From: Prauserella marina
GTDB taxonomy: Bacteria > Actinomycetota > Actinomycetes > Mycobacteriales > Pseudonocardiaceae
DNA length: 64,000 nucleotides
Direction of reading: 5' to 3'
Assembly (NCBI RefSeq): GCF_002240355.1
Contig: NZ_CP016353.1
Coordinates: 1,848,501-1,912,500 of the forward strand
Shown: in pieces, positions 63,213 through 64,000 of the stretch
Position numbering within the stretch: position 1 is the stretch's first letter
Layout of the letters: every line of letters begins with the position of its first letter
The notes under the pieces: generated by a model
What the model saw: the letters and a program-made list of their open reading frames with translations, nothing else
Database searches by the model: none
What the model was told of the DNA's origin: nothing
Translations under genes and position numbers: made by a program

Positions 63213-64000
63213 TCAGCCCGCGCTTCCCGAACCGGCACTCGCCGCTTCGAGCCTGATCACGATGGCCTTGGACGCGGGGGTATTCGAGGTGTCGGCGACG
63301 GCGTCGAGCGGAACGAGCGCGTTGGCCTCGGGGAAGTACGCTGCCGCGCAGCCACGGGCGGTCGGATAGGACACCAGCCGGAACCTCGGTGCCCTCCGTA
63401 CGCCCTCGCCCCATTCGGACACGAGATCGACGAGGTCACCGTCGGCGAAGCCCAGTTCGGCGATGTCGGCGGGATGCACGAGAACGACCCGTCGTCCTCC
63501 CTCGATGCCCCGGTAGCGGTCGGACAGCCCGTAGATGGTGGTGTTGTACTGGTCGTGACTGCGCATGGTCTGGAGCAGCAGCCTTCCCTCTGGCACGGCC
63601 GGATACTCCAGTTCGCTCGCGGCGAACCTCGCCTTGCCCGTCAGGGTCCCGGTGAATTCCCTGCTGTCCCTCGGCGGGTTGGGCAGCACGAATCCGTCCG
63701 GTTCGCGGACCCTGGCGTTGTAGTCCTCGCAGCCGGGCACGACCGCCGCGATGTGGTCGCGGATCGCGTCGTAGTCGCCTTCGAATCGCGCCCATGGCAC
63801 CGGATGGTCCTCGCCGAAGAGTGCCGTGCCCAGGCGCGACAGGATCGCGACCTCGGACAGCAGCTGCTCGCTCGCCGGTGCGAGCGCGCCGTGCGAGGCG
63901 TGGACCGCCGACATCGAGTCCTCGACGGTGACGAACCGTTCGGTCCCTTGCCACACGTCGCGTTCCGTGCGGCCCAGCGTCGGCAGGATCAATGCCCTCG
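63213..64000 (-). CDS. Molybdopterin oxidoreductase, FdhF/YdeP type, C-terminal part
   Basis: The frame runs off the right edge; about 262 residues of the C-terminus are present. LPTLGRTERDVW, EVAILSRLG, NPPRDSREF, RLLLQTMRSHDQYNTTIYGL and SDRYRGIEGGRR match the alpha-subunit-like FdhF/YdeP group, and the last about 130 residues are the molybdopterin-dinucleotide-binding domain (VLVHPADIAELGFADGDLV, TARGCAAAYFPEANALVPL). With fdhD and the OFA carrier it suggests formate or oxalate-derived electron use. The catalytic Cys/Sec and Fe-S region lies outside the window. Confidence 0.87.
   Translation of the reverse strand, partial: RALILPTLGRTERDVWQGTERFVTVEDSMSAVHASHGALAPASEQLLSEVAILSRLGTALFGEDHPVPWARFEGDYDAIRDHIAAVVPGCEDYNARVREPDGFVLPNPPRDSREFTGTLTGKARFAASELEYPAVPEGRLLLQTMRSHDQYNTTIYGLSDRYRGIEGGRRVVLVHPADIAELGFADGDLVDLVSEWGEGVRRAPRFRLVSYPTARGCAAAYFPEANALVPLDAVADTSNTPASKAIVIRLEAASAGSGSAG

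Overview
The window is high-GC actinomycete chromosome. Frequent GTG/TTG starts, strong third-position GC, a predicted F420-dependent oxidoreductase, a homologue of the mycothiol-dependent protein Rv2466c, a GlbO-type truncated haemoglobin and the 180-kDa type of NAD-glutamate dehydrogenase point to the Actinomycetota. Overall it looks like a Pseudonocardiaceae member (Amycolatopsis/Prauserella/Saccharomonospora type). The genus is inference, not proven by the sequence.

Layout. 1-3.6 kb: a CoA-transferase/glutaryl-CoA dehydrogenase pair and a cytochrome P450. 3.6-5.0 kb: a decayed tyrosine-integrase fragment beside tRNA-Arg(UCU), a cluster of DNA hairpins and a secreted I36-type inhibitor-like protein. 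5.2-9.6 kb: a LacI regulator divergent from an MFS exporter with a perfect palindromic operator between them, then a CopD-CtaG copper/oxidase-assembly fusion. 9.8-33.7 kb: a block that, from memory, follows the gene order of M. tuberculosis Rv2478c to Rv2464c: ssb paralogue, ettA, NAD-glutamate dehydrogenase, thioesterase, conserved protein, alpha-glucosidase-like protein, glbO, HNH protein, a CtaJ-like small membrane protein, pepN, Rv2466c-like protein, rpiB, Nei-type glycosylase. Extra genes interrupt it, notably a 940-residue TPR/disordered protein and a small gene made of fourteen GTRVTx hexapeptide repeats. 34.8-35.1 kb: tRNA-Pro and tRNA-Gly.

35.2-53.5 kb is metabolic and accessory: an F420-type oxidoreductase/NTF2-fold operon behind a KstR-like operator, a NUDIX hydrolase, a SufS-like aminotransferase, a lipoprotein with repeated beta-propeller-like segments, two acetate-type sodium/solute symporter systems (one translationally coupled to a LytS/LytTR two-component system), NhaA, and a GT39/GT2 glycosyltransferase pair. 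53.7-58 kb is the core protein-quality cassette tig-clpP1-clpP2-clpX, which resumes the mycobacterial order. 58-64 kb ends with a MEDS/anti-sigma-kinase-like regulator, an esterase, and a formate/oxalate-type module: fdhD, an OFA-family transporter with a 41-residue companion protein, and the C-terminal part of an FdhF/YdeP-type molybdopterin oxidoreductase running off the window.

The main non-coding signals are a 21-bp tandem repeat family found at three places (two of them start 3-4 nt after a stop codon), several long perfect terminator hairpins, and three operator-like palindromes. All calls come from reading the sequence; no database search was run.
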